Shown piece by piece: positions 40,181-48,944 of a stretch of 64,000 nt of DNA. Origin of the DNA: Clostridiales bacterium (GTDB lineage: Bacteria; Bacillota; Clostridia; Lachnospirales; Lachnospiraceae). Each line of letters starts with the position of its first letter. The stretch's first letter is position 1. The DNA lies in assembly GCA_015655075.1 (NCBI GenBank), contig JAATFT010000025.1, positions 1 to 64,000 on the forward strand, written 5' to 3'. A model generated the notes under the pieces. The model was not told the DNA's origin. It saw nothing but the letters and a program-made list of their open reading frames with translations, and made no database searches. Position numbers and translations under genes: made by a program.

Positions 40181-40575
40181 ATATAAATTAAGGGTTGATT
40201 ATTTTAGTAATTAAAGATATTATATACTATAGGAATAAAGAATATACTCGTCTTAGTTATACGTGAAGACAGGCATAAAAGTATATAATATAATGAAAGC
40301 GTAGTGAGGAATCGCAAGCTTGCTTGCAGAATCCGAGTGCAGCAACAAGATCATGAACACGCTTTATGTTCTTGTTGTATTCCCTGGGTTAAAAGCAGTA
40401 TTCAGAAGAGAAACGCCTTATGTCAGACAGTGTCCGAAACTTAAACTTCGGAATGCCAAGGGAGCTAAAGGAGATAAAATTATTTATTTCTATTTGAATA
40501 AATAAAATTGTTAGTAAGTATATAATTATCGATAAATTTAGTGTAGAAGATAAGTATTGTGAAGGAGGAAGTACC
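40181..40575 (+). other. ftsZ upstream region
   Basis: About 395 bp without a convincing gene. It holds an inverted repeat ATATTATATACT (about 40210-40221) with AGTATATAATAT (about 40279-40290) and two overlapping TATAAT boxes at 40284-40294 that may be the ftsZ -10 region, though no good -35 is seen. A hairpin CAACAAGA/TCTTGTTG lies at about 40343-40378. A 61-codon frame at 40320-40505 has no start site and no recognisable family. AAGGAGG before 40576 is the ftsZ ribosome-binding site. Confidence 0.4.
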
Positions 40576-41808
40576 TTGCTTGAGATAAGAACGAATGAAG
40601 CTGATTCATCTGCAAAAATACTTGTTATTGGAGTAGGAGGCGCAGGGAATAACGCTGTTAATAGAATGATTGAAGAAAATATCGTCGGTGTTGATTTTAT
40701 ATGTGTGAACACAGATAAACAACATTTAAAGAATTGTAAAGCACCACAGTGTGTTCAGATCGGCGAGAAGTTAACAAAGGGTCTGGGAGCGGGTGCACAG
40801 CCTGAAATCGGAGCCCAGGCTGCAGAAGAGAGCAGAGAAGAGTTAACTGAAATTATCAAAGGCTCAGATATGGTATTCGTTACTTGCGGTATGGGCGGCG
40901 GAACAGGTACGGGAGCAGCGCCTATCGTTGCACAGATAGCCAAAGAGATGGGAATCTTAACGGTCGGCATAGTAACAAAACCCTTTAAATTTGAAGCAAA
41001 AACACGTATGAATAACGCCCTTGGCGGCATTGAAAGACTGAAAGAACATGTAGATACCTTAATTGTAATTCCCAATGATAAATTACTTGAAATTGTAGAC
41101 CGAAGAACCACCATGCCGGATGCATTGCGTAAAGCGGATGAAGTATTGCAGCAGGGGGTACAGGGAATCACGGATCTGATTAATGTGCCCGGCTTGATCA
41201 ACTTGGACTTTGCCGATGTACAGACGGTTATGAAGGATAAAGGAGTTGCACACATTGGTATTGGTGTGGGCAAAGGGGATGATAAATGTGTCGATGCTGT
41301 CAATCAGGCTATCACAAGTCCCTTGTTGGAAACCACCATTGCGGGTGCGTCCCATGTCATTATAAATATATCGGGAGATATCAGCCTGATTGAAGCCAAT
41401 GAGGCGGCAACGATGGTTCAGGAATTAGCAGGTGATGCCGCAAATATTATTTTCGGTGCCATGTATGATGAGACTACGCCGGATGAGGCGACAATTACGG
41501 TTATTGCCACCGGCTTAGACAGTAAAGCAGCCGGGGCCGGGGAACAGGTAAAAGGACCCAGCTTTCTTAAACAGCCTTCGGTAAGACCGGAATATAAGTT
41601 TAACAGCGGTGTCAATCCTTCTACGTCCTATACGAAAGCACAATCCCAGATTGCTGCTACATCCAGTAACAATAGCATAAACAAAACTCCTTCACAAAGC
41701 GTAAACAGTCCGAATTCCGGCGGTAACAGTACTATTGGTAACGGTTCCGCGGACTCCGGCGGAATAAAAATACCTGAATTTTTACAAAAGAATCGTAACC
41801 ATAAATAA
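40576..41808 (+). CDS. ftsZ: Cell division GTPase FtsZ
   Basis: 410 residues, TTG start with AAGGAGG 8 nt upstream. Tubulin-like GTPase: [46 protein letters not shown] (T4 signature), [20 protein letters not shown] and the T7 loop [21 protein letters not shown] Ser/Asn-rich linker (about 345-395) ends in the C-terminal peptide [12 protein letters not shown] that binds partners such as FtsA or SepF. Polymerises into the Z ring. No ftsA precedes it, so SepF may be the membrane anchor (inference). Confidence 0.97.
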   Translation: MLEIRTNEADSSAKILVIGVGGAGNNAVNRMIEENIVGVDFICVNTDKQHLKNCKAPQCVQIGEKLTKGLGAGAQPEIGAQAAEESREELTEIIKGSDMVFVTCGMGGGTGTGAAPIVAQIAKEMGILTVGIVTKPFKFEAKTRMNNALGGIERLKEHVDTLIVIPNDKLLEIVDRRTTMPDALRKADEVLQQGVQGITDLINVPGLINLDFADVQTVMKDKGVAHIGIGVGKGDDKCVDAVNQAITSPLLETTIAGASHVIINISGDISLIEANEAATMVQELAGDAANIIFGAMYDETTPDEATITVIATGLDSKAAGAGEQVKGPSFLKQPSVRPEYKFNSGVNPSTSYTKAQSQIAATSSNNSINKTPSQSVNSPNSGGNSTIGNGSADSGGIKIPEFLQKNRNHK

Positions 41809-41842
41809 AGAGATAAAGAGATAAATATACATATATAGATGA

Positions 41843-41908
41843 GCCTGTCCCATCTTTAGCAGAGCAAAAATATTTTTAGCCCGGTTAAAGATAGGACAGG
41901 CTTTTTTT
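41843..41908 (+). terminator. Terminator after ftsZ
   Basis: GCCTGTCC (41843-41850) pairs with GGACAGGC (41894-41901), with inner ATCTTTA/TAAAGAT pairing, followed by seven T (41902-41908). The first stem of repeat family-2 copy b begins inside this T run. Confidence 0.8.
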
Positions 41909-42073
41909 ATTCAATAGGAAATTGCGTCCTATTGAATAAAAACGCTCCGCGGGATACGCATGACGCTTGTAAGGTATATGTCGCAAAGCGACCAAGCGTC
42001 AGCGCAGAGTTTGCTTTGCAAACTCTTTCTTGTCGTTAGGGAAGACTTCGCCGGCGGGCGAATAAACAAGAAA
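41904..42073 (+). repeat. Family-2 structured repeat, copy b
   Basis: 16-bp stem TTTTTATTCAATAGGA (41904-41919) with TCCTATTGAATAAAAA (41927-41942); TGACGCTTG (41961-41969) with CAAGCGTCA (41993-42001) enclosing GTCGC (41980-41984) with GCGAC (41988-41992); GAGTTTGC (42007-42014) with GCAAACTC (42018-42025); and TTTCTTGT (42026-42033) with ACAAGAAA (42066-42073). Stem bases differ from copy a on both arms, keeping pairing. Confidence 0.8.
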
Positions 42074-42153
42074 ATAATTTGTAAAAAAAATACAAATTCA
42101 AGTATCTTACTGCTGTTTTTACTTCTATTTTGTAAGTATGAGTAAATGAAAAA

Positions 42154-42206
42154 GACAAATTAATTACCAGAAAATGACAAATTATATGAGGGTTAGAAGC
42201 TATAAT
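42154..42206 (+). promoter_or_regulatory. Candidate Spo0A-controlled promoter of spoIIGA-sigE
   Basis: Two direct copies of GACAAATTA (42154-42162 and 42176-42184), exactly 22 bp apart, are followed by TATAAT at 42201-42206. The complement (TAATTTGTC) resembles the TTTGTC core of Spo0A boxes. In Bacillus the spoIIG promoter is sigma-A-dependent and activated by Spo0A bound to boxes two helical turns apart. The box match is only partial. Confidence 0.35.
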
Positions 42207-42244
42207 AGGAAAAGAAAATACAAGTTATGGAAGCGGGGGTGAAC

Positions 42245-43189
42245 TTGTACCTTGAGATTTATGTAGACGTAATATTTTGTATTAATTTTATTATGGATAT
42301 CCTGTTGCTTCTGATAGTAAGGAAAATATTAAAGTATAAAAGATCTATCATCCGTTTATTATGCGGGGCCGGCATTGGTGCTTTAGGTGCCTGCATATTG
42401 GCTGTTGTTCCAAATTTGAATGGATTCGTTGGATTTCTTGCCGCTTATGTCATAATTTGCTTTGCTATGATTTTGATTACTTTCGGATTTAAAAGCCCGG
42501 CGGCAGCAGTCAAAGCGGTTGTTATACTTTATATTGCCACATTTTTTTTAGGCGGTGTTATAAACTCTCTTTATTATCACTCCATGCTGGGATATTATTT
42601 TGAAGAACTAATTCGGGGAAGATTATTTCAGAATCAAAATATGGCATTTTTTGTTCTTGTAATCCTGGTTGGGACGGCTGCAGTTTGGGTTTTTATTAAA
42701 GCTTTAAAAAATCTTCGGGGCGGTGATTTAAAAACTTATGAAACGGAACTGTCATATGCAGATAAGAGTATTCGGGTAATCGGATTATTAGATACAGGTA
42801 ACAATTTATATGATCCGATTTATGGAAAGCCGGTAATAATTGCAGAGTATTCTGCATTAGAGCCGTTATTAACGGTATATCAAAGAAATCTGCTTCAGGT
42901 AATGTTGGATACTTCAGATGGAAAGCATGTTTCCTTTCATGAAAGGGATAATCCATTAGAGAATAGTATCTTACAGAAGGAATCGGAAGAGCATTTTAAT
43001 ATTATGATGATACCGTACCGATCAATTGGCAAAAAAAACGGTATATTACCTGCGATAGTAATGAATCGGGTAGTAATATTAAGCGGTGAAGAAAAGATTT
43101 ACAGCGAGAAAGTATATACAGCCGTCAGCAGAGAAAAATTATCAAAAGGAAATGAATATCAGGTGATTTTACACAGGGGTATTATGTAA
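42245..43189 (+). CDS. spoIIGA: Sigma-E processing peptidase SpoIIGA
   Basis: 314 residues. Begins [20 protein letters not shown], followed by four more membrane segments (to about residue 150), then a cytoplasmic aspartic-protease-like domain with [20 protein letters not shown], where Asp-Thr-Gly is the catalytic motif, and AVVMNR-type conserved end motifs. It cuts the pro-peptide from sigma-E after a signal from the forespore. The TTG at 42245 lies next to GGGGGTGA and gives the usual N-terminus; ATG 42227 is an alternative without a site. Followed by sigE. Confidence 0.9.
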   Translation: MYLEIYVDVIFCINFIMDILLLLIVRKILKYKRSIIRLLCGAGIGALGACILAVVPNLNGFVGFLAAYVIICFAMILITFGFKSPAAAVKAVVILYIATFFLGGVINSLYYHSMLGYYFEELIRGRLFQNQNMAFFVLVILVGTAAVWVFIKALKNLRGGDLKTYETELSYADKSIRVIGLLDTGNNLYDPIYGKPVIIAEYSALEPLLTVYQRNLLQVMLDTSDGKHVSFHERDNPLENSILQKESEEHFNIMMIPYRSIGKKNGILPAIVMNRVVILSGEEKIYSEKVYTAVSREKLSKGNEYQVILHRGIM

Positions 43190-43251
43190 CGGAACAAATA
43201 CAAAAGTATTATTATGCATTGGGTGAAAGTGTAAAGGGAGGAAAAGTAAAA

Positions 43252-43992
43252 ATGTTATTGAAAATTACAATACCAAATAAAATTCAATTCAGGGTAATTC
43301 CAGACTTTAGAAGCATCTTATTTAGCGGTCATGGAGATATACATTATATTGGCGGAGCAGAAGTTCTTCCCGCACCATTGGATGCAGTAAGGGAAGCGGA
43401 GGAAATTGCCAAACTGGGAACGGAGTATGATACGGAGGCAAAATCCATATTGGTGGAACATAATTTAAGATTGGTTGTTTACATAGCAAAGAAATTTGAC
43501 AATACCGGAGTTGGTGTGGAAGACTTAATTTCAATTGGAACAATCGGATTAATAAAAGCGATAAATACCTACAATCCGGATAAAAATATAAAACTGGCTA
43601 CTTACGCTTCCAGATGTATTGAGAATGAAATTTTAATGTATTTAAGAAGAAATAATAAAACAAAACTGGAAGTATCCATTGACGAACCTTTAAATGTGGA
43701 CTGGGATGGCAATGAGTTGCTTTTATCCGATATTTTAGGGACGGAAGAGGACGTTATTTACAAAAATATAGAAGAAGAAGTTGACCGGAAACTTTTAGGG
43801 AAGGCTTTGTCAAAACTTAGTGAAAGAGAGAGAATTATTGTACAGCTGCGTTTTGGTTTAAATACGGAGGACGGAAATGAGCGTACTCAGAAAGAGGTTG
43901 CGGACCTTTTGGGCATTTCCCAATCTTATATTTCCAGATTGGAAAAGAAAATCATTAAGCGTTTAAAGAAAGAAATGTTAAGACTGGAATAA
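43252..43992 (+). CDS. sigE: Sporulation sigma factor sigma-E (pro-form)
   Basis: 246 residues. The first 31 residues ([20 protein letters not shown] and on) form a pro-sequence, followed by [13 protein letters not shown], the SpoIIGA cleavage zone of sigma-E. Sigma-70 region 2 ([20 protein letters not shown], then [17 protein letters not shown]) and region 4 ([35 protein letters not shown]) are intact. Controls early mother-cell genes. GGGAGG before ATG 43252; the earlier in-frame ATG 43219 has no site. Confidence 0.96.
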   Translation: MLLKITIPNKIQFRVIPDFRSILFSGHGDIHYIGGAEVLPAPLDAVREAEEIAKLGTEYDTEAKSILVEHNLRLVVYIAKKFDNTGVGVEDLISIGTIGLIKAINTYNPDKNIKLATYASRCIENEILMYLRRNNKTKLEVSIDEPLNVDWDGNELLLSDILGTEEDVIYKNIEEEVDRKLLGKALSKLSERERIIVQLRFGLNTEDGNERTQKEVADLLGISQSYISRLEKKIIKRLKKEMLRLE

Positions 43993-44101
43993 TTTTTTCA
44001 GCCGTTTAAAAAAGGAAATTATTACATCTTATTTTACCGTATAAAGAGAACCCAAATAGTGAATCATTAATTTATGTAAATATGATTTGGGAGGTTTTAA
44101 T

Positions 44102-44881
44102 ATGGCTCTTTATAAGGTAGAAATATGTGGTGTAAATACATCGAAATTACCATTACTGAACAATAGTGAAAAGGAAGAATTATTTAAGCGTATATTAAAG
44201 GGGGACAAAGAGGCCAGGGATTTATATATAAAAGGCAATCTTCGTTTGGTACTTAGTATTATACAGCGTTTTTCCAATAGCAATGAAAATGTAGATGATT
44301 TATTTCAGATAGGTTGTATCGGGCTTATGAAGGCAATCGACAATTTTGACATTAACCAGAATGTCAAATTCTCTACCTACGCCGTTCCTATGATAATCGG
44401 TGAAATCAGGCGTTATTTAAGAGACAATAACAGTATACGTGTCAGCCGTTCTCTCCGTGATACTGCCTACAAAGCAATCTATGCCAAAGAGGCTTTGTTA
44501 AAAAAGAATGAAAAAGAACCTACCGTATGTGAAATTGCCGATGAAATCGGCATGAGTAAAGAAGATATCGTATTTGCCATGGATGCGATACAAAGTCCCG
44601 TATCCCTTTATGAACCCGTATATTCCGAAGGCGGAGACACCTTATATATCATGGACCAGGTGAGCGATAAAAAAAACAGAGAGGAAAACTGGGTGGAGGA
44701 GATTTCTTTAAAAGAAGCACTGTCTAAGCTGTCGGAACGGGAAAGAAATATTATAGAACTCCGTTTTTATGAAGGGAAAACCCAAATGGAGGTTGCCAAA
44801 GAAATATGTATCTCCCAGGCACAGGTTTCCAGACTTGAAAAATCAGCCTTAAAAAGCATGAGAAATTATTTGGTACAATAA
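44102..44881 (+). CDS. sigG: Sporulation sigma factor sigma-G
   Basis: 259 residues beginning MALYKVEICGVNTSKLPLL, the characteristic sigma-G start. Region 2 GNLRLVLSIIQRFSNSNENV then DDLFQIGCIGLMKAIDNFD, region 3 around VCEIADEIGMSKEDIVFAMD, and region 4 LSERERNIIELRFYEGKTQM then QAQVSRLEKSALKSM. Controls late forespore genes. GGGAGG precedes ATG 44102. Gene order ftsZ-spoIIGA-sigE-sigG is the usual one for spore formers. Confidence 0.96.
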   Translation: MALYKVEICGVNTSKLPLLNNSEKEELFKRILKGDKEARDLYIKGNLRLVLSIIQRFSNSNENVDDLFQIGCIGLMKAIDNFDINQNVKFSTYAVPMIIGEIRRYLRDNNSIRVSRSLRDTAYKAIYAKEALLKKNEKEPTVCEIADEIGMSKEDIVFAMDAIQSPVSLYEPVYSEGGDTLYIMDQVSDKKNREENWVEEISLKEALSKLSERERNIIELRFYEGKTQMEVAKEICISQAQVSRLEKSALKSMRNYLVQ

Positions 44882-44925
44882 CCTGAAAAAGCAGAATTCA
44901 AATAAAAATGAAATAATAAACAGTG

Positions 44926-45000
44926 AACAGGTTTGATGTTTTGATATAATTATTTGTTTTTTATGAGAAGTTGTCCGTACTTAAAAATATCAAACCTGTT
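44926..45000 (+). terminator. Long-loop hairpin after sigG
   Basis: AACAGGTTTGAT (44926-44937) pairs perfectly with ATCAAACCTGTT (44989-45000) across a 51-nt loop, followed by AATTATTTTC. The long loop and weak T tract make it an uncertain terminator. Confidence 0.4.
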
Positions 45001-45073
45001 AATTATTTTCTCAAAGGCAAAGGTTAGCCTGAAAAATGTAGTTTGAAAAAGGTTAGTCTGAATATAGTCAAGG

Positions 45074-45337
45074 TTAAAGAAATGCCGATTTAATCAAAGC
45101 TTTCTCGGCATCGATATCCACGAGGATAACATCGGCGCCAATTTGTTTTATGCAGCAGTAATCTATTACATATTCGTGATCTCTTCCAAGAATACCCCAT
45201 ATTTTACATGGACCCGGTACAATAATCCGGATAATGATTCCGGTATGTATGTCAATCTCCAAATCACAGATATAGCCAAGTCTTTCCCCGTCTCTGCAGT
45301 TAATAACTTCTTTTTCCTTCAATTCACACATTCTCAT
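45074..45337 (-). CDS. YlmC/YmxH family sporulation protein (PRC-barrel)
   Basis: 87 residues: MRMCELKEKEVINCRDGERL then GYICDLEIDIHTGIIIRIIV and a WGILGRDHEYVIDYCCIKQIG core, the PRC-barrel of YlmC/YmxH proteins. These are found in endospore formers, several under sporulation sigma factors; the molecular role is unknown. GGAGGTGATTG lies before the ATG on the minus strand. It is divergent from nrdR. Confidence 0.88.
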   Translation of the reverse strand: MRMCELKEKEVINCRDGERLGYICDLEIDIHTGIIIRIIVPGPCKIWGILGRDHEYVIDYCCIKQIGADVILVDIDAEKALIKSAFL

Positions 45338-45508
45338 ATTGCAATCACCTCCAGGATAGGTTAAGCAGCTTTATTTATTAATATATGAATTTAACTATGG
45401 ATATATGAAGAAAATAACTTGACCAATGGGCAAAACTTCAATATAATCGAGCTATAAATAATGAATTGTAACTATATTAAGTTATTTAAAAAGAAAAGAG
45501 GGATAGTG

Positions 45509-45961
45509 ATGAAGTGTCCATTTTGCGGAAAAGAGAACACGAGGGTTATAGATTCCAGGCCTGCCGATGATAACAGTTCCATAAGAAGAAGGCGCCAATG
45601 CGATGAATGCCTGAAGAGATTTACAACTTATGAAAAAGTAGAAGCAATACCCTTAGTAGTTATTAAGAAGGATAATAACCGGGAGCCCTATGACCGTGCA
45701 AAAATTGAAGCGGGTGTATTTCGCTCCTGTCACAAGCGGCCCATATCGGTAGATCAGATTAATGCCCTGGTGGATGAGGTGGAAAATGCAGTATTTAACA
45801 TGGAAGAAAAAGAGGTCCCCAGTTCCGTTATCGGAGAAATCGTAATGGATAAATTAAAAGAACTGGATCCCGTGGCATATGTCCGGTTTGCATCCGTTTA
45901 CCGTGAGTTTAAAGACGTAAATACATTTATGGATGAATTAAAGAAAATATTGGATAATTAA
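45509..45961 (+). CDS. nrdR: Transcriptional repressor NrdR
   Basis: 150 residues. N-terminal zinc ribbon [20 protein letters not shown] with [12 protein letters not shown], then an ATP-cone domain ([20 protein letters not shown]). It senses dATP/ATP and represses ribonucleotide reductase operons. Start ATG 45509 with GAGGG upstream; family members begin MKCPFC. Confidence 0.96.
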   Translation: MKCPFCGKENTRVIDSRPADDNSSIRRRRQCDECLKRFTTYEKVEAIPLVVIKKDNNREPYDRAKIEAGVFRSCHKRPISVDQINALVDEVENAVFNMEEKEVPSSVIGEIVMDKLKELDPVAYVRFASVYREFKDVNTFMDELKKILDN

Positions 45962-46022
45962 AATTATAGGAAAAGTCGAGGAAATAAAGCCAAAATTGTT
46001 TTATTAGTTTTGTCTTTTTATC

Positions 46023-46051
46023 TTGTAAGCTTACCTTTTCTTTGCTATACT
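46023..46051 (+). promoter_or_regulatory. Promoter of the comM-dprA unit
   Basis: TTGTAA (46023-46028) and TATACT (46046-46051) with a 17-bp spacer; start near 46058, about 45 nt before the comM ATG. Confidence 0.5.
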
Positions 46052-46102
46052 GAATGCAGATGATGTTTCCTTCCTTGCGGAGAGACAAGGAAAGGAGTCA
46101 AA

Positions 46103-47635
46103 ATGTTCAGCAAAGCACTTAGTGCCGCCGTGAATGGAATAGACGGCACAATCGTATCCGTGGAAGCCGATGTCAGTGACGGGCTGCCGATTTTTGACCT
46201 GGTCGGCTATCTTGGGTCAGAAGTGAGGGAAGCCCGGGAAAGGGTTCGGATATCCTTAAAGAATTCAGGCTATAAACTGCCTGCCAAGAGAATCACAATT
46301 AATCTGTCACCAGCAGATCTTCGCAAAGAAGGTACTGCTTTTGATCTTCCTATTGCAGTCGCAATTTTAACCGCCTTCGGTTATATTCCCCAGGAAAATC
46401 TTGAGAAAACCTTATTTATAGGTGAAATGAGCTTAAATGGAGAAATTAATAAGGTAAACGGCGTACTTCCCATTGTATATACTGCCTACAGGCTTGGTTT
46501 TGAAAGATGTATCGTCCCTATTGATAACGGGAAGGAGGGAGCTGCGGTTCAGGGAATTGACGTATATGGAGTAAAAAATTTACAGGAAACGGTAAAGCTA
46601 TTAAACAACGACTGTATTTTAGAGCCGTATTTTATTCATAAAGAGGATCTGGCTTACGGGGATGAGGCGGATAATCTGGATTTTTCCGATGTAACCGGAC
46701 AGGAACTGACCAAAAGGGCGATCGAGATAGCCGCGTCCGGAATGCATAATATTCTTATGGTAGGGCCTCCGGGAGCAGGTAAAACCATGCTTGCAAAACG
46801 GATACCGACCATTATGCCTGTGCTTACCTTTGAAGAAAGCCTGGAAATATCAAAAGTCTACAGTGTAGCAGGCCTGTTAAACAATAGTAGATCTTTAATT
46901 CAAAAGAGACCTTTTCGTTCTCCTCACCATACGATTACCACCGCGGCTTTGGCCGGCGGAGGAAGAACCCCCCTGCCGGGTGAAATAAGCCTTGCCCATT
47001 TCGGCGTCCTGTTCCTGGACGAATTACCCGAATTTAACAGCAATACCATAGAAACATTAAGACAGCCCCTGGAGGAAAATGAGGTCACCATAGCAAGAGT
47101 TCAGGGGACTTACCGGTATCCTGCGGATTTCATGCTGGTGGCCGCCATGAACCCCTGTTCCTGCGGATATTACCCTGACCGTAATAAATGCGGTTGTTCC
47201 CCTAACCAGGTAAAACGTTACTTGGGAAAAATAAGCAGGCCGTTACTGGACCGGATTGATATATGCATAGAGGTCTTACAGGTAAACTATAAGGAGCTGG
47301 AAAACCATAAACTGGCTGAAACCTCTGAAAATATCAGGGCCAGGGTAATGGGGGCAAGAGACATACAATTAAGTCGCTATAAAGATGAAAAGTTCTATTT
47401 TAATTCTCAATTAACCCCTAAAACTATAAATCAATATTGCAAACTGGGCAAAAAAGAAAAAATACTGCTGGAGAAAGCCTTTACAAAGATGAATTTAACC
47501 GCAAGAGCCTACCACAGGATTCTTAAAGTATCCAGGACCATTGCGGATTTGGACGGCTGTGAGGTGATTAAAGAAAAGCATCTTAGTGAAGCAATCTGCT
47601 ACAGAAGCTTAGATAAAAAGTATTGGGAGGATTAG
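46103..47635 (+). CDS. comM: ComM/YifB-type AAA+ ATPase (Mg-chelatase-like)
   Basis: 510 residues. N-terminal ChlI-like domain (VEADVSDGLPIFDLVGYLGS), AAA+ core with Walker A GPPGAGKTMLAKRIP, FRSPHHTITTAALAGGG, Walker B GVLFLDELPEFN, and the NPCSCGYYPD plus C-terminal domain. In naturally competent bacteria ComM is a hexameric helicase that extends D-loop branches during transformation. It is directly followed by dprA with 7 nt between them, a partner in DNA uptake. Confidence 0.94.
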   Translation: MFSKALSAAVNGIDGTIVSVEADVSDGLPIFDLVGYLGSEVREARERVRISLKNSGYKLPAKRITINLSPADLRKEGTAFDLPIAVAILTAFGYIPQENLEKTLFIGEMSLNGEINKVNGVLPIVYTAYRLGFERCIVPIDNGKEGAAVQGIDVYGVKNLQETVKLLNNDCILEPYFIHKEDLAYGDEADNLDFSDVTGQELTKRAIEIAASGMHNILMVGPPGAGKTMLAKRIPTIMPVLTFEESLEISKVYSVAGLLNNSRSLIQKRPFRSPHHTITTAALAGGGRTPLPGEISLAHFGVLFLDELPEFNSNTIETLRQPLEENEVTIARVQGTYRYPADFMLVAAMNPCSCGYYPDRNKCGCSPNQVKRYLGKISRPLLDRIDICIEVLQVNYKELENHKLAETSENIRARVMGARDIQLSRYKDEKFYFNSQLTPKTINQYCKLGKKEKILLEKAFTKMNLTARAYHRILKVSRTIADLDGCEVIKEKHLSEAICYRSLDKKYWED

Positions 47636-47642
47636 ATAATCA

Positions 47643-48749
47643 ATGAGTGATAACATGACGAAGAAAGAATATTGGTTTTGGCTGTGTAATCTGGAACAGA
47701 TCGGAATAAAGAAAATACAGGCTGTTTTAGATTTTTACGGGACACCGGAGCAGGCTTATCTGGACAACGGCAGGGGATTGGAGCAGATAAGCGTTCTGAC
47801 AGCTTCTGACAAAGAGATCATGTTAAAAAGTAAGGAGTCGGAAAGAATACAAGAAAACTATGCTAAACTGAAAGATAAAGGTATATATTTTGTAACGAAA
47901 GAGGAGGACGGTTATCCCTCCAGGCTGCATAACATATACAATCCTCCCTTTGCCTTGTATATCAAGGGGGCATTACCCAGAGAGGACAGGATCAGCATAG
48001 CTGTAGTAGGAGCAAGGAATTGCACCTACTATGGCAGGGAAACCGCCCGGCATCTGTCCGGGAAATTAGCGGAGGCCGGTGTTCAGATTATCAGCGGACT
48101 GGCCAGAGGAATTGATGGTTATGCCCATGAAGGGGCTATTGCCGCCGGAGGAAGCACCTATGGAATTGAAGGATGCAGCGTAGACATCTGCTATCCGAAA
48201 GAAAATTTTAATATTTATATGGAAATGCAGGAAAAGGGTGGAATTATATCGGAGTACGGTCCCGGCCGTCACCCGAAGGCCTGTAATTTTCCCATGCGGA
48301 ACCGGCTGATCAGCGGCATGTCCGACGGAATACTGGTAATAGAAGCCAGGGAAAGAAGCGGGTCTTTAATTACTGCTGATTTGGGATTGGAGCAGGGAAA
48401 GAATGTTTATTCCATTCCCGGCCGTGTTCAGGATTGCTGCAGCGTGGGGTGCAATAATCTTATTAAAATGGGTGCAAAAATGGTCACCGGACCGGAGGAT
48501 ATACTGGAAGATTATGGAATATTTTATAAAGATTGTAAAAATCAAATAAAAAAAATTGATAAATTACTTGAAACAAAAGAAAAAATAGTGTATGCTTGTT
48601 TAAGTTCTTTCCCAAAGCATATGAATGAAATTGGTGGAGAAACTAATCTAAGTGTAATGGAATTATCCGAGATTCTTATGAACTTGGAACTAAAAAATTA
48701 TATAAGACAAATAAGAAAAAATTATTATGTATATATATCAGAAACATAA
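47643..48749 (+). CDS. dprA: DNA processing protein DprA
   Basis: 368 residues. Rossmann-like DprA core: VVGARNCTYYGRETARHLSG, IISGLARGIDGYAHEGAIAA, GIEGCSVDICYPKENFN, MRNRLISGMSDGILVIEARE, SGSLITADLGLEQGKNVYSI. N-terminal SAM-like helices and a C-terminal winged helix are present. It loads RecA on incoming single-stranded DNA. The stop lies 11 bp before the 167-bp palindromic element. Confidence 0.95.
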   Translation: MSDNMTKKEYWFWLCNLEQIGIKKIQAVLDFYGTPEQAYLDNGRGLEQISVLTASDKEIMLKSKESERIQENYAKLKDKGIYFVTKEEDGYPSRLHNIYNPPFALYIKGALPREDRISIAVVGARNCTYYGRETARHLSGKLAEAGVQIISGLARGIDGYAHEGAIAAGGSTYGIEGCSVDICYPKENFNIYMEMQEKGGIISEYGPGRHPKACNFPMRNRLISGMSDGILVIEARERSGSLITADLGLEQGKNVYSIPGRVQDCCSVGCNNLIKMGAKMVTGPEDILEDYGIFYKDCKNQIKKIDKLLETKEKIVYACLSSFPKHMNEIGGETNLSVMELSEILMNLELKNYIRQIRKNYYVYISET

Positions 48750-48760
48750 AAGCATTAAAA

Positions 48761-48927
48761 CTAGTACAACGTCCGCTAAATAACCGGGCAAATTTCTGAG
48801 AATGATTTTTCTTAGACAGTGATTGACAAACGCAGGCGTAGTGAGGCTGCGCCGAGGCTTGACCGTTGCTGTATAAGAAAAATCAGGCCAGATAATTTGC
48901 ATAGTTATTTACAGGATGTTGTACTAG
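48761..48927. mobile_element. 167-bp palindromic element (MITE-like) between dprA and topA
   Basis: Ends CTAGTACAAC (48761-48770) and GTTGTACTAG (48918-48927) are perfect inverted copies. Inward from the ends, TAAATAAC/GTTATTTA, GCAAATT/AATTTGC and TGATTTTTCTTA/TAAGAAAAATCA also match, so about 60 bp of each arm are complementary with small internal loops. The centre has CGCAG/CTGCG. No ORF. The whole unit could be a non-autonomous transposon end pair or a long hairpin RNA. Confidence 0.65.
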
Positions 48928-48944
48928 ACAAGGGGAGTGGATAT

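Noticed and set aside
40320-40505. 61-codon frame upstream of ftsZ as a gene
   Set aside because: No ribosome-binding site, no family, and it crosses hairpin sequence; more likely untranslated leader.
40755-41303. Long antisense frame inside ftsZ
   Set aside because: Shadow of the strongly biased ftsZ coding frame; no start site and low-complexity Ser/Pro/Thr composition. The same holds for antisense frames in fliI, prkC and priA.
48819-48944. Upstream extension of topA giving 42 extra N-terminal residues
   Set aside because: The extension runs through the palindromic element and has no ribosome-binding site; the family begins at MSKNLVIVESPAKAKT with GGGGAG before ATG 48945.
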